NCBI RefSeq assembly: GCF_003480435.1
Contig: NZ_QUJB01000027.1
Coordinates: forward strand, 540 to 34,236
Length of the DNA: 33,697 bases
Origin: Clostridium sp. AM30-24
GTDB taxonomy: Bacteria; Bacillota; Clostridia; Lachnospirales; Lachnospiraceae
Direction of reading: 5' to 3'
Shown here: positions 13,424 through 21,530 of the stretch, in pieces
Layout: each line of letters opens with the position of its first letter
Numbering within the stretch: position 1 is the first letter of the stretch
Made by a program: the position numbers and the translations under genes
The notes under the pieces: generated by a model
Told to the model about the DNA's origin: nothing
What the model saw: the letters and a program-made list of their open reading frames with translations, nothing else
The model's database searches: none

Positions 13424-16060
13424 ATGAGAAAGCCAGAAAAACAAAAGAAACAAAGAGAACGGATCTATGCGGCACTGCTCTGCATCTGTACGATGCTTTC
13501 TTTAGTTTCTGTGCCTGTATTGGCAGCAGAAATGAGAAAAGGAGCGGGCAGCCATGAACATACCCGGGAGTGTTATACGTGGATGGAAAAATGTGTCCAT
13601 GAGCATACGCCGGAATGTTATCCGCAGAAGGAGATAACGGGATCTGCAGCCACCTCATCTGACGCGGTGGAGGCCACCGAGTGCCGCCATGTATGCAGTG
13701 AGGAAAGCGGCTGCATCACAAAAGAATTAAATTGTCAATATGACAGCGAAAGCACTCCAATAACAGCAAAAGCGCTTATGAAAAATAAAGCGATCGCCAC
13801 CCGGTCCAATGCGCGGAAAGTCTCTTCTATCGATCGCGCACAGGAAATGATCAATGCTTTGCCGGACGTAACGGATATCAATAACGATAACATCGAGGAG
13901 GTAAGGCTTCAGTTTAAGGCTGTTGAGGACGCAATGATACAGCTTTCCGTTGAGGACTCGGTCGTACTTGATATCGCTCGCTATCTGAAGGTTGCCGCGG
14001 TGCTGTATGGACCGTTTCCTGACATCCAGAATCCTATCCTCGGCACAGATATTAAATGGACGATCAGCAGAGACAATAAGACCATTACGATATCCGGTAA
14101 AGGGGAAATGCCTGATTTCGACAATACTAGTTCCGGTAAAAGGTGTCCCTGGGAGGACAAAAAGTCTAAGATTGACAAGGTGATCATAGAGGAAGGAGTG
14201 ACAACGATTGGACAAAATGCATTTAGTAAATGCATAAGACTCAGTGAGGTGCAAATTCCAAAAACAGTCAAAACAATAGGGAGTTCCGCTTTTTATGACT
14301 GTAACACCCTCAGGCAGATTGATATTCCCGGTAGTGTCAAATCTGTGATGCCCTTCGCGTTTCATAAATGCCCGCAACTTGGGCAAGTTCACACCCATTG
14401 GAAAGATCCGGATGAAGCAGTCTTGTCATTTGCATTTTATCTGCCCAATGAATCATGGCCGGAGAATCTGACGATATATGTTCCTGACGCGTATAAAGAA
14501 ATATTTGCAGCTGAATGGAAAAATTGGAAAGTAAAGGGCGAAACTTACACAGTCTCTTTTAATGGAGACGGAGCACCCGGGTATATGGAGTCAGTGGAAG
14601 GCATATCCGGGGATTACGTTCTTCCGGAGTCTGGTTTTTCATATCAATCAGCGATCCTTGATTACTGGGCGCTGGATAATCCTGATGGAGAGAAAGCGGG
14701 CTGCCCGGGAGATATTTTTCCTGTTACGGAGAATGTGGTGTTTTATGCCAGCTGGAGACTTGTGATCGTGATACCGGAGCCCGAAAATCCAGATGTGTGT
14801 ATTCACGCATGGGGCGAATGGCAGAGCGATGCCGATCAACATTGGAAGAAATGCATCCACTGTGAGGCAAGTGACATCAGGGAAGATCACTCCGGCGGAA
14901 CAGCCACCTGCAAAGATCAGGCGGTGTGTTCTGTCTGCGGCGCGGCTTATGGGGAGCTGAATCCAGATCACCACACGGGCGGCACTGAGGTGCGTGGCAG
15001 AGTTGAGGCCACCGCCAGCGCAGATGGCTATACGGGGGACACCTATTGTAAGGGCTGTGGTATCAGAATTGCGGCAGGACAGGCTATCCCGAAGGATCCT
15101 ACGACACCGACGACACCGACGAACCCGACGACACCGACGACACCGACGAACCCGACGACACCGACGACACCGACGAACCCGACGACACCGACGAATCCGA
15201 CGACACCGACGACACCGACAATCCCGACAACCCCGACGATTCCAACGGCCCCGACGACACCGAAAAAGGACAGCAGCAGTTCCGGAAGCAGCGGCGATAC
15301 CTCCAGCTATACGCTGAACTTCCATGCGAACGGTGGCGGCGGCATAAGTGCAATTTGGGGAACCTACGGTAAGACGGTCAGCCTTTCCGATTATATTCCG
15401 ACCCGTGAGGGCTATGATTTTACCGGCTGGTATTCCGACCAGGCATTGACACAGAGGATCACGGAACTCAGGATGATCGGAAACAGGACAGTTTACGCCG
15501 GGTGGATAAAGAGCAATTCAGATACATGGGCGAATCCATTTACGGACGTGTATGGAAATGATCGGTTTTATAAGGATGTGATGTTTGTCTATGAGAAGGG
15601 ATTGATGTCCGGAATCAGCGCAACGACCTTTGCACCGAACACCAATATCACCCGTGCCCAGATCGCGGTGATCTTCTACCGTATGGCGGGCAGCCCTGCC
15701 GTTGAGGGAAAGAACCACTTTACGGATGTTGAGTACGGTCCCGGTACCGTAGGGGTTTACGATGCGGTAACCTGGGCACAGCAAAACGGTATTATGGGAG
15801 ACTCTGACGGCAAGAAATTTGGTCCAGATGATCCTGTTACGCGTGAACAGCTTGCATCGATCTTTTATCGCTACGCACAGGTCAAGGGTTATGATACCAC
15901 GCAGAGTGGCATGGCAGCCGGCAGCGATCTTCTTGATCTGAAGGGCACGGTTACCCGCGCTGAGACTGCGGAGATGCTCCATCAATTTGTAGAAAAACAG
16001 GGACTGAAACCTGTTGCTGCGTCGACAGGCGCGACAGAATGGAGGAAACCGACGAGCTAA
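13424..16060 (+). CDS. Secreted multidomain surface protein: LRR_5, InlB-type repeats, PT-rich linker, SLH anchor
   Basis: 878 aa. The signal peptide ends near residue 34 (LLCICTMLSLVSVPVLAAE). Next come two HEHTxECY copies and further Cys/His pairs, a BspA-like leucine-rich-repeat stretch at about 210-325 (VTTIGQNAFSKCIRLSEVQI; IGSSAFYDCNTL), a Listeria-Bacteroides-type repeat, a Cys-rich HAWGEWQSDADQHWKKC region with CxxC pairs, a 55-residue Pro/Thr linker (559-613), and a second InlB-type repeat (LNFHANGGG...YAGW). Two full SLH domains (about 703-755 and 764-820) and a shortened third complete the protein. SLH domains bind cell-wall polymers; LRR_5 regions often mediate host or matrix adhesion. 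ATG 13424 is preceded by GGGGGAA. Probable client of the sigma/PrsW unit upstream. Confidence 0.88.
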   Translation: MRKPEKQKKQRERIYAALLCICTMLSLVSVPVLAAEMRKGAGSHEHTRECYTWMEKCVHEHTPECYPQKEITGSAATSSDAVEATECRHVCSEESGCITKELNCQYDSESTPITAKALMKNKAIATRSNARKVSSIDRAQEMINALPDVTDINNDNIEEVRLQFKAVEDAMIQLSVEDSVVLDIARYLKVAAVLYGPFPDIQNPILGTDIKWTISRDNKTITISGKGEMPDFDNTSSGKRCPWEDKKSKIDKVIIEEGVTTIGQNAFSKCIRLSEVQIPKTVKTIGSSAFYDCNTLRQIDIPGSVKSVMPFAFHKCPQLGQVHTHWKDPDEAVLSFAFYLPNESWPENLTIYVPDAYKEIFAAEWKNWKVKGETYTVSFNGDGAPGYMESVEGISGDYVLPESGFSYQSAILDYWALDNPDGEKAGCPGDIFPVTENVVFYASWRLVIVIPEPENPDVCIHAWGEWQSDADQHWKKCIHCEASDIREDHSGGTATCKDQAVCSVCGAAYGELNPDHHTGGTEVRGRVEATASADGYTGDTYCKGCGIRIAAGQAIPKDPTTPTTPTNPTTPTTPTNPTTPTTPTNPTTPTNPTTPTTPTIPTTPTIPTAPTTPKKDSSSSGSSGDTSSYTLNFHANGGGGISAIWGTYGKTVSLSDYIPTREGYDFTGWYSDQALTQRITELRMIGNRTVYAGWIKSNSDTWANPFTDVYGNDRFYKDVMFVYEKGLMSGISATTFAPNTNITRAQIAVIFYRMAGSPAVEGKNHFTDVEYGPGTVGVYDAVTWAQQNGIMGDSDGKKFGPDDPVTREQLASIFYRYAQVKGYDTTQSGMAAGSDLLDLKGTVTRAETAEMLHQFVEKQGLKPVAASTGATEWRKPTS
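15098..15262 (+). repeat. PT-rich tandem repeat, 27-nt and 9-nt periods
   Basis: 55 codons encode repeated PTTPTTPTN units. The early copies are nearly identical at DNA level with a 27-nt period; later copies degrade to PTIPTT and PTAPTT. It is a flexible wall-spanning linker and a likely site of length variation by slippage. Confidence 0.92.
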
Positions 16061-16147
16061 GACAATATATATGGCTAACTATCCGGTAGAAGGTGAAACC
16101 TGAGCACAGGCGGCTGATGACCTGTGTGTCCGGGTCAAAAAATGAAT

Positions 16148-16194
16148 AAAAGACCTTTTGACATCGTTGATTATTTTGTGTCAAAAGGTCTTTT
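16148..16194. terminator. Bidirectional terminator between the SLH gene and phnE
   Basis: A 16-bp near-perfect hairpin: AAAAGACCTTTTGACA (16148-16163) against TGTCAAAAGGTCTTTT (16179-16194), with T-runs readable on both strands. It serves the converging SLH and phn transcripts. The rest of 16061-16312 shows only a small CACAGG/CCTGTG hairpin and no gene. Confidence 0.9.
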
Positions 16195-16312
16195 TACTAT
16201 TTATAAAATCTATGTAGTTCATGTTGGACGTCAGTTGTAGAAAGCATATTTCTGGGCAGGATGGAATTTCTGCAAACAGTCCTAAAAAGAGATGAAAGAG
16301 CAGGGATTTATT

Positions 16313-17875
16313 TTATCTGCGTGAAGACAGAATATCCACGCCCCACACAAGCAGAATCAGTCCCAAAAGGATCGCTCCAGCCTTATTCCAGTCGTACTGG
16401 TTCATCGCGAAGATAAGCGGTGCGCCGATCCCGCCTGCGCCCACGAGTCCGAGAACGGACGCCTCACGGATATTGACGTCAAAGCGGTAGAGGACGGCGG
16501 AGCAGAACGCCGGAGCGATCTGCGGGAGAACGCTGTGGAAGACGGCTGGAACCGGGTGGACATCCATGGCGAGGAGCGCCCGGTACGGGCCGGGATCGAT
16601 GGCCTCCAGACATTCGGTGAAGCGCTTTGTGAGAAGTCCGATGCTGCAGACAGCTAACGTCAGGACACCTGTGAAGGCGCCGGGACCGGAGACCCGGATA
16701 AAGATCAGACCATAGATCAGAAACGGGATCGACCGGATCGCCATGATGATCAGGTTAAAGAAAAAAGCGGTCGGAGCAGGGACAAAGCGTCTTGTGTTGA
16801 GAAAGGCAAGGGGTGCGGCAAGGAAAGCACCGATGGCTGTTCCGACAATGGCAATGCAGATGGTCTCAAGAAGCAGATAGCCGAGCCCGTCTTTCTCTGT
16901 GGAGAAAAAGAAGCTCCAGTCCGGATGCGTGAGTCCGGCTGCCATACTTTTTAAGGCAGCGGCACTTGTCCTTGAAAAATCCGGCGGAGTCTGGGCCGCA
17001 AGGCAGAAGAGGAAGAGGGCAGTGAAAACGAAAAGGATCATCCGTACAGAGACACAGGCTTTTTTAGACAAGGCTTTGCTGCCTGAAAAAAGTTCTGTAA
17101 TCTGTCCGCTGTGGATCACAGCTGTAAAATACCGGTTTGCGTACTCGATGACACAGACGGTGAGAAAGAGCAGCAGCAGGATCGTTCCGACCTTGTGGAA
17201 TTCCCGCCAGGAGATCTTTTCGTTTAGGATCAGGCCGATCCCGCCTGCCCCTACGTATCCGAGGATAGAGCTGTGCCGCACATTCGTTTCAAAGAGGTAC
17301 AGGGCGTTTGTCAGAAACGCGGGCAAAATCTCCGGCAGGACGGCATGGATAAATGCCGGGAAACGGGCGCAGCCCATAGAGATAAGGGCCTGATAGGGGG
17401 CTGTGTCCGTATGTTCCGCATCCTCGTAGGTGAGCTTAGTCATGATCGCAAAGGTGTAGAGAGTGATCGCGAAGGTTCCCGCAAAGGTTCCGAGTCCGAA
17501 GAGAAAGGTCGCGGCGAGCGCCAGGATCAGCGCCGGAAAAGACCGGAGTATCTGGATCAGGAGACGCAGCAAACGCCTTGCCCAGGACGGAAAATGCAGG
17601 GACACAGCGCCGAAAGGGGAAACGATCAGTGCCAGAGCGGATCCTGTTACGGTACCAGTAACGGACATCTGAATCGTGTAAAAGAGCGGCAGCAGGATCT
17701 TTGGAAAATAAGAGAGATCCGGCCGCATCATGTCGGCCGCCAGATCTGAAAGATGGGAGCTCCTTGAAACAAAAAGAGCCGGATCACATCCGGTGAAGGA
17801 CGCGGCGGCGTAAAAGCAGAGAAGGAAGAGGATCCAGCCGGCAGGTTTTATATAATTTTTTCGATTTCTGTACAT
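16313..17875 (-). CDS. phnE: Phosphonate-type ABC transporter permease, two PhnE domains fused
   Basis: 520 aa, about twice the length of a normal PhnE. Each half has a complete permease module. The first ends in the EAA-like ISMGCARFPAFIHAVLPEI, with NVRHSSILGYVGAGGIG; the second has LAMDVHPVPAVFHSVLPQI, with NIREASVLGLVGAGGIG. The protein could therefore form the whole membrane channel alone. The start at 17875 is set by AGGAGGAAG about 8 nt upstream on the minus strand; longer frames back to 17959 lack support. Last gene of a phnD-phnC-phnE order transcribed leftward, 87 nt after phnC. The real substrate is uncertain because the operon leader carries a TPP-related RNA. Confidence 0.88.
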   Translation of the reverse strand: MYRNRKNYIKPAGWILFLLCFYAAASFTGCDPALFVSRSSHLSDLAADMMRPDLSYFPKILLPLFYTIQMSVTGTVTGSALALIVSPFGAVSLHFPSWARRLLRLLIQILRSFPALILALAATFLFGLGTFAGTFAITLYTFAIMTKLTYEDAEHTDTAPYQALISMGCARFPAFIHAVLPEILPAFLTNALYLFETNVRHSSILGYVGAGGIGLILNEKISWREFHKVGTILLLLFLTVCVIEYANRYFTAVIHSGQITELFSGSKALSKKACVSVRMILFVFTALFLFCLAAQTPPDFSRTSAAALKSMAAGLTHPDWSFFFSTEKDGLGYLLLETICIAIVGTAIGAFLAAPLAFLNTRRFVPAPTAFFFNLIIMAIRSIPFLIYGLIFIRVSGPGAFTGVLTLAVCSIGLLTKRFTECLEAIDPGPYRALLAMDVHPVPAVFHSVLPQIAPAFCSAVLYRFDVNIREASVLGLVGAGGIGAPLIFAMNQYDWNKAGAILLGLILLVWGVDILSSRR

Positions 17876-17962
17876 GGATTGCTTCCTCCTCTGAAATGCT
17901 TCTCTGCAAGGATCCGTTGGGATGGATAAATGCATAAATAGCAGAGTCCTATTATTCATAAC

Positions 17963-18721
17963 CTAAGACAGGTGGGAGTCTTCGAGACTGAGATAAATGT
18001 TTCTCAAGATTTCCTCATTCATTTCCGATGGCGTTCCATCAAAAACCACATTTCCGTCCTTCAGCCCAATGATCCGGTCGGAAAACTCCTGAGAAAATTC
18101 AAGGTTATGGCTGTTCATAAGAATCGTGACGCCATCCTTTTCCTGAATCTCCTTTAAGAGTGTCAGGATCTGCCGCCCGGTGACCGGATCCAAGGAGGCG
18201 GCGGGCTCATCAGCCAGCAGGATTTTTGGATGACGCATGAGGGCTCTCGCGATGGCGGCGCGCTGTTTCTGACCACCGGAGAGATTTTTTACCGGTTCTT
18301 CTGATTTTTCCAAGAGTCCCACGCGGTCAAGAAATTTCAGTGCTTCTGCCCGGCGCTTTTTTCCGTAGATTCCGAACACAGCGGGGAAAAATCCCATATC
18401 CGGCAGACAGGCAGTGAGCACATTTGCAAGGCAGGTGGAATTTTCCACGAGACAGAAATCCTGGTAGATGGTGCCGATGGATCTCTTTACATTCTTCCTG
18501 GCAGTTCCGGACATGGACGATATGTCGCTGCCATCAAAAAGGACAGCCCCGTCCCCCGGCGTCTCCATGCCGTTTAAGATCCGGAACAGGGTGGTTTTTC
18601 CAGCTCCGGACGGACCGATCACGGAGACGAACTCGCCCTGAGGGATGGTAAAGGTTACATGGTCCAGGGCGCGTGTCCCGTTTTTAAATTGTTTTCCAAT
18701 GTTCTGAAGAACGATTTCCAT
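17963..18721 (-). CDS. phnC: Phosphonate-type ABC transporter ATP-binding protein
   Basis: 252 aa ABC ATPase with Walker A GPSGAGKT, Q-loop IYQDFCLVENSTCLANVL, signature LSGGQKQRAAIARALM, Walker B ILLADEPAASLDP and H-loop NSHNLEF. The Q-loop and downstream spacing are of the PhnC family, with sequence around VLTACLPDMG replacing the usual VL.GRLG. It powers uptake with the permease encoded 87 nt downstream and the binding protein encoded 49 nt upstream. All three lie in one leftward operon. Confidence 0.9.
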   Translation of the reverse strand: MEIVLQNIGKQFKNGTRALDHVTFTIPQGEFVSVIGPSGAGKTTLFRILNGMETPGDGAVLFDGSDISSMSGTARKNVKRSIGTIYQDFCLVENSTCLANVLTACLPDMGFFPAVFGIYGKKRRAEALKFLDRVGLLEKSEEPVKNLSGGQKQRAAIARALMRHPKILLADEPAASLDPVTGRQILTLLKEIQEKDGVTILMNSHNLEFSQEFSDRIIGLKDGNVVFDGTPSEMNEEILRNIYLSLEDSHLS

Positions 18722-18770
18722 GAAGATACCTGCCTTACAAATAATGAATCAGTAAAAAACTGGAACCTGT

Positions 18771-19871
18771 TTAGTTCATAGACTTTAACATTTCCTGTGC
18801 GGCGCGTTCCCCGTCATAGTTCGCGTCATCGCCCCACTCGTAGCCGACCTGACTGAAGACTTTGATGATGTCTTTGCCTTCATCAGTTCCTGCGATCTCG
18901 ATGAAGGAATCACCGAGAGCCTGACGGAAGTCAGCGTCCTGCATAAGGTCGGAAGTTTTGCTGTATGCGATCATATCGTTGTAGATTCCCTCTGTGACGC
19001 CGATGATGCCTGTCTGCTTTATCATATCATCGGTGCCGCCGAATTTCTCTTTCCAGTCCGGCGCATATTTTGTGCGGATATGGCCGTAGGAGACCATGAG
19101 GTCTGCCTGTCCGGAGGCGAGGCGGGCAAGGGAGGTGGTGTAGGAATCAGACTGGACCGCATTTGCGAGGTCAGCGATGGTTTTTCCGTAGCGCTCGTTT
19201 AACCATAAGGACGGATAAATGTAGCCGGACGCGGAGGTCGGTCCCATGACTGCCCAGGTGGCGCTGTTTAAGTCATCCCAGGTAAGTTCCTCGCCGTTGT
19301 TGACCTTTGCCAAGAGCTCCTGACCTTTTTCACTCGGCCCTGCGAGAATGATGGAGCGGTAATATGTGCTCATTTTGTCTGTGTTTTCCTCGATGGTGCC
19401 GTCGTTCCAGTCCTTCGGATCTTCGGAGTCCTTATTGATGGCGTAGCGGAGAGCCGTGAGGAGAACGTCGCAGTCATCGGAGAACAGGACATAGTTTCCT
19501 CCGGAGATAAATCCGATATCAGCGCTTCCTGCGCTCAGTGCCTCACCGACAGCGGTGTAACTTGTTCCGACGGTCATGTCGATGTCTTTGACATCGTAGC
19601 CTTTTTCAAGCAGTGTCTCTTTTAAAAGGTTCTCTAACGGCTCTGTTGCTGTCGTGATCGTATCTGCGTCCGCATACGGGGAGAAAGCGATCTTTAAGGA
19701 ATCGATGGATTTTGTCTCTGCGGAAGCGGCTGCTTCAGAAGTGCTTTCCGCAGAAGCGGCAGCTGTGGTCTCCCCTGTGGAAGCAGCCGGTGCGTCCGTT
19801 TTGGAAGAACATCCTACAGTGAGTCCGAGGCAGAGTGCCAGGGAGAGAGCCGGTACAACAAATTTTCTCAT
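18771..19871 (-). CDS. phnD: PhnD-family substrate-binding lipoprotein
   Basis: 366 aa. A lipoprotein signal peptide (MRKFVVPALSLALCLGLTVGC, lipobox LTVGC) is followed by a 30-residue Ala/Ser/Thr-rich linker and a PhnD fold: LKIAFSPYADADTI, VGTSYTAVGEALSAGSADIG, WAVMGPTSASGYIYPSLWL and LARLASGQADLMVSYGH. Family members bind phosphonates, phosphate or related oxyanions outside the membrane. The start at 19871 has GGAGGT 9 nt upstream; the open frame continues upstream through the RNA leader and should not be annotated as protein. The leader has a promoter, a TPP-related RNA element and a terminator, so expression is probably regulated by premature termination. Confidence 0.9.
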   Translation of the reverse strand: MRKFVVPALSLALCLGLTVGCSSKTDAPAASTGETTAAASAESTSEAAASAETKSIDSLKIAFSPYADADTITTATEPLENLLKETLLEKGYDVKDIDMTVGTSYTAVGEALSAGSADIGFISGGNYVLFSDDCDVLLTALRYAINKDSEDPKDWNDGTIEENTDKMSTYYRSIILAGPSEKGQELLAKVNNGEELTWDDLNSATWAVMGPTSASGYIYPSLWLNERYGKTIADLANAVQSDSYTTSLARLASGQADLMVSYGHIRTKYAPDWKEKFGGTDDMIKQTGIIGVTEGIYNDMIAYSKTSDLMQDADFRQALGDSFIEIAGTDEGKDIIKVFSQVGYEWGDDANYDGERAAQEMLKSMN

Positions 19872-20054
19872 AATATAATACCTCCATAGCCCGTCAGGGC
19901 AGAATATATTTTCTGCTGAAAGAATGGGACACCGGGAAATACGGTGAAATAATTTCAATATCCGCCAATGGTCAGGACACTGTGAGAGCGTGATCGTTCC
20001 GAATAAGAAATAGAACGCGTTCAGCTGCCATGAATCCGGAAGAAACAGGCGGAT

Positions 20055-20087
20055 AAAGAAAAAGGCATGCTTTCTGCAGCATGCCGT
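20055..20087 (-). terminator. Intrinsic terminator in the phnD leader
   Basis: On the minus strand GGCATGCT pairs perfectly with AGCATGCC around a 6-nt loop, then TTTTTCTTT. It lies about 185 nt upstream of the phnD start and 30 nt after RNA element B, the usual position of a riboswitch expression platform. The rest of the leader (19872-20054) contains a GCAGAA/TTCTGC hairpin and no gene. Confidence 0.88.
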
Positions 20088-20117
20088 AAAAATGACTTTC
20101 AGGCAGAATGCTGACAA

Positions 20118-20260
20118 GCCGCGGACATGGATCCGCGGCATGGGACGGTCGATCCTTTCTGGGATCCTCTCAGCCCGGAACACGGACTCCCTCGCAATCT
20201 GGTCTTCGTCATCAAGTAATTGAATTGACCGCAGCATCAGGGCGCTCCCCCTCATACTGC
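20118..20260 (-). ncRNA. Candidate riboswitch-like RNA, copy B (half-TPP-like element)
   Basis: Reading the minus strand: 5' hairpin GCAG...AGGG / CCCT...CTGC with loop GGAGCG (20260-20231); GACCAG; P1 GGGA/TCCC; P2 AGTCC/GGGCT with loop GTGTTCC; GAGAGG; P3 GATCC/GGATC with loop CAGAAA; GACCG; and a 3' hairpin GCCGCGGA/TCCGCGGC (20139-20118). The conserved blocks AGGGGGAGCGCCCTG, CCGTGTTCCGG, TGAGAGGAT and ATCGACCG are shared with copy A, while P3 and the outer pairs of the 5' hairpin change in both strands of the stem. The ACCTGAT/ATAAT/GTAGG half of a TPP aptamer is missing. It lies between a promoter and an intrinsic terminator in the phnDCE-like leader. Ligand unknown; thiamine-pathway compound suspected. 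Confidence 0.62.
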
Positions 20261-20279
20261 ATTCCGTTAACCGATTTGG

Positions 20280-20308
20280 ATTGTAGCACAGGAGATGGAA
20301 AAAGGCAA
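20280..20308 (-). promoter_or_regulatory. Promoter of the phnDCE leader
   Basis: On the minus strand TTGCCT (20308-20303), 17-nt spacer, TACAAT (20285-20280). Transcription starting near 20273 yields a leader of about 400 nt with element B at its 5' end. Confidence 0.75.
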
Positions 20309-20455
20309 GAGAGGAAATTTCTGAAAGGCCGCCGGGAAAAAGCGATGGGCGGGGAACACAAGGCTGTAAGCAGGCTGCACGGAATACATGAAAAATATCG
20401 ATGGATCCATGCAAAATCCGCAGTCTCGAAATCATGTACGAAACCAGGTGCAAAC

Positions 20456-20484
20456 TTGACTTTTCCGCGCAGAAAGTATATAGT
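20456..20484 (+). promoter_or_regulatory. Promoter of the thiE leader
   Basis: TTGACT (20456-20461), 17-nt spacer, TATAGT (20479-20484). It is divergent from the phnD promoter, whose -35 lies about 150 nt away; that spacer shows no gene. Confidence 0.8.
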
Positions 20485-20511
20485 AAATCTTGTCAAAAAA
20501 GAAAATAAACA

Positions 20512-20602
20512 GACCGGGGAGCCTGACGGATCAGGCTGAGAGTTGGCTGTATCGCTAAGACCCGTATACCTGATTTGGATCATGCCAACGTAGGAAGCTG
20601 CT
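20512..20602 (+). promoter_or_regulatory. TPP riboswitch upstream of thiE
   Basis: Complete THI element: GGGGAGCC, GGCTGAGAG, a P3 hairpin TTGGC/GCTAA, GACCC, TACCTGAT, TTGG-ATCAT-GCCAA and CGTAGGAAG. It is expected to turn off the thiE-thiD-tenA-thiZXY genes when TPP is plentiful through the terminator that follows. Confidence 0.95.
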
Positions 20603-20621
20603 GAAGAGAAAGAGTAGAAGT

Positions 20622-20650
20622 GGAGATACCTGCGGGTGTCTCCTTTTTTT
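20622..20650 (+). terminator. Riboswitch-controlled terminator before thiE
   Basis: GGAGATACC (20622-20630) pairs with GGTGTCTCC (20635-20643), one U-G pair, tight loop, then seven T. Expression platform of the TPP switch. Confidence 0.92.
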
Positions 20651-20880
20651 ACGCGAACAACGAGCCAAAGTCCGCGCTTGCGCGAGACCTTGGCGACTGT
20701 CGCGATAACAAGGGGAAACTCGCGAAGCGTGTTTTCACTTGTTATAACAGGAATTCCGGGGAATTCCCTATTACACAAAAGGTACTGACGTGCCAATGCT
20801 GTGCACTCGTGCGAAGATGTAGATCGTCGCAAGCGGCCGCGCGAGGAGCGGGAATGTGCGAGGTGCGTTTCATGTATTGT
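20651..20880. repeat. Probable interspersed repeat in the thiE leader
   Basis: This 230-nt stretch between the terminator and the thiE ribosome site is dense in inverted repeats and unlike its surroundings: CCAAAGTC-CGCGC-TT-GCGCG-A-GACCTTGG, TGTTATAACA, two GGAATTCC copies and several GCGCGAGG-type words. Open frames run through it on both strands, which is typical of a palindromic repeat rather than a gene. From memory, similar sequence recurs in Lachnospiraceae genomes and gives rise to spurious small proteins; I could not verify this. No second copy exists in this window. Confidence 0.45.
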
Positions 20881-20894
20881 AGGAGGTAGAAGAT

Positions 20895-21530
20895 ATGAAC
20901 TGCAGACCGGAAGATATGCTGCTCTACGCGGTGACGGACCGCGCGTGGTTAAATGGTGAGACTCTGGAGAGCCAGGTGGAAAAGGCTTTAAAGGGAGGAG
21001 CAACATTCGTTCAGCTGAGGGAAAAAGAGCTGGATGAGGAACTGTTTTTAGAAGAGGCGAAGAAGATCAAAAAGCTCTGTGCCGAATATCATGTTCCCTT
21101 TGTGATTAACGACAACGTGGATATCGCTCTTAAGATAGACGCGGACGGCGTTCATGTGGGACAGAGCGATATGGAAGCTGGAAAAGTGAGAGAAAAGCTG
21201 GGACCGGATAAGATCATCGGTGTTTCCTGTAAGAATGTGGAGCAGGCACTTCTCGCGAAAAAGCACGGGGCAGATTACCTCGGTGTCGGAGCGATGTATC
21301 CGACAGGAACAAAAAAGGACGCCACAGCGGTGACACCGGAGGCGCTTTCTGCGATCTGTCAGGCGGTGGATATCCCGGTAGTCGCCATCGGCGGGATCAA
21401 TAAGGACCGCCTGGAGCCCCTTAAGGGAACCGGTGTGGATGGCGTCGCAGTCGTCAGCGCGATCTTTGCGGCAGAGGATGTTGAGAAGGCGACACGAGAA
21501 CTGAAAGAGGCGGTAAGAGAAATCTTATAA
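20895..21530 (+). CDS. thiE: Thiamine-phosphate synthase
   Basis: 211-aa TIM-barrel enzyme joining HMP-PP and HET-P to thiamine phosphate. Motifs are LLYAVTDRAWL, the pyrophosphate-binding TFVQLREKE, FVINDNVDIALKIDADGVHVGQ, YLGVGAMYPTGTKKDA and PVVAIGGINKD. TAGGAGGT lies about 8 nt upstream of the ATG. The gene is preceded by a TPP riboswitch and terminator, and followed after 210 nt by thiD. That spacer shows a GCGGAAA/TTTCCGC hairpin (about 21657-21673) but no clear terminator, so read-through is likely. Confidence 0.96.
   Translation: MNCRPEDMLLYAVTDRAWLNGETLESQVEKALKGGATFVQLREKELDEELFLEEAKKIKKLCAEYHVPFVINDNVDIALKIDADGVHVGQSDMEAGKVREKLGPDKIIGVSCKNVEQALLAKKHGADYLGVGAMYPTGTKKDATAVTPEALSAICQAVDIPVVAIGGINKDRLEPLKGTGVDGVAVVSAIFAAEDVEKATRELKEAVREIL

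Noticed and set aside
14648..15353. Arginine- or serine-rich open frames on both strands over the PT repeat
   Set aside because: Artefacts of a GC-biased short-period repeat inside the SLH protein gene.
19872..20453. Open frame extending phnD upstream by about 190 residues on the minus strand
   Set aside because: It runs through the promoter, element B and terminator. The lipoprotein signal peptide with a good ribosome site at 19871 fixes the real start.
20212..21006. 264-aa minus-strand open frame across the thiE leader and thiE start
   Set aside because: It is antisense to the TPP riboswitch, the repeat-like region and the first part of thiE; no ribosome site or family resemblance.
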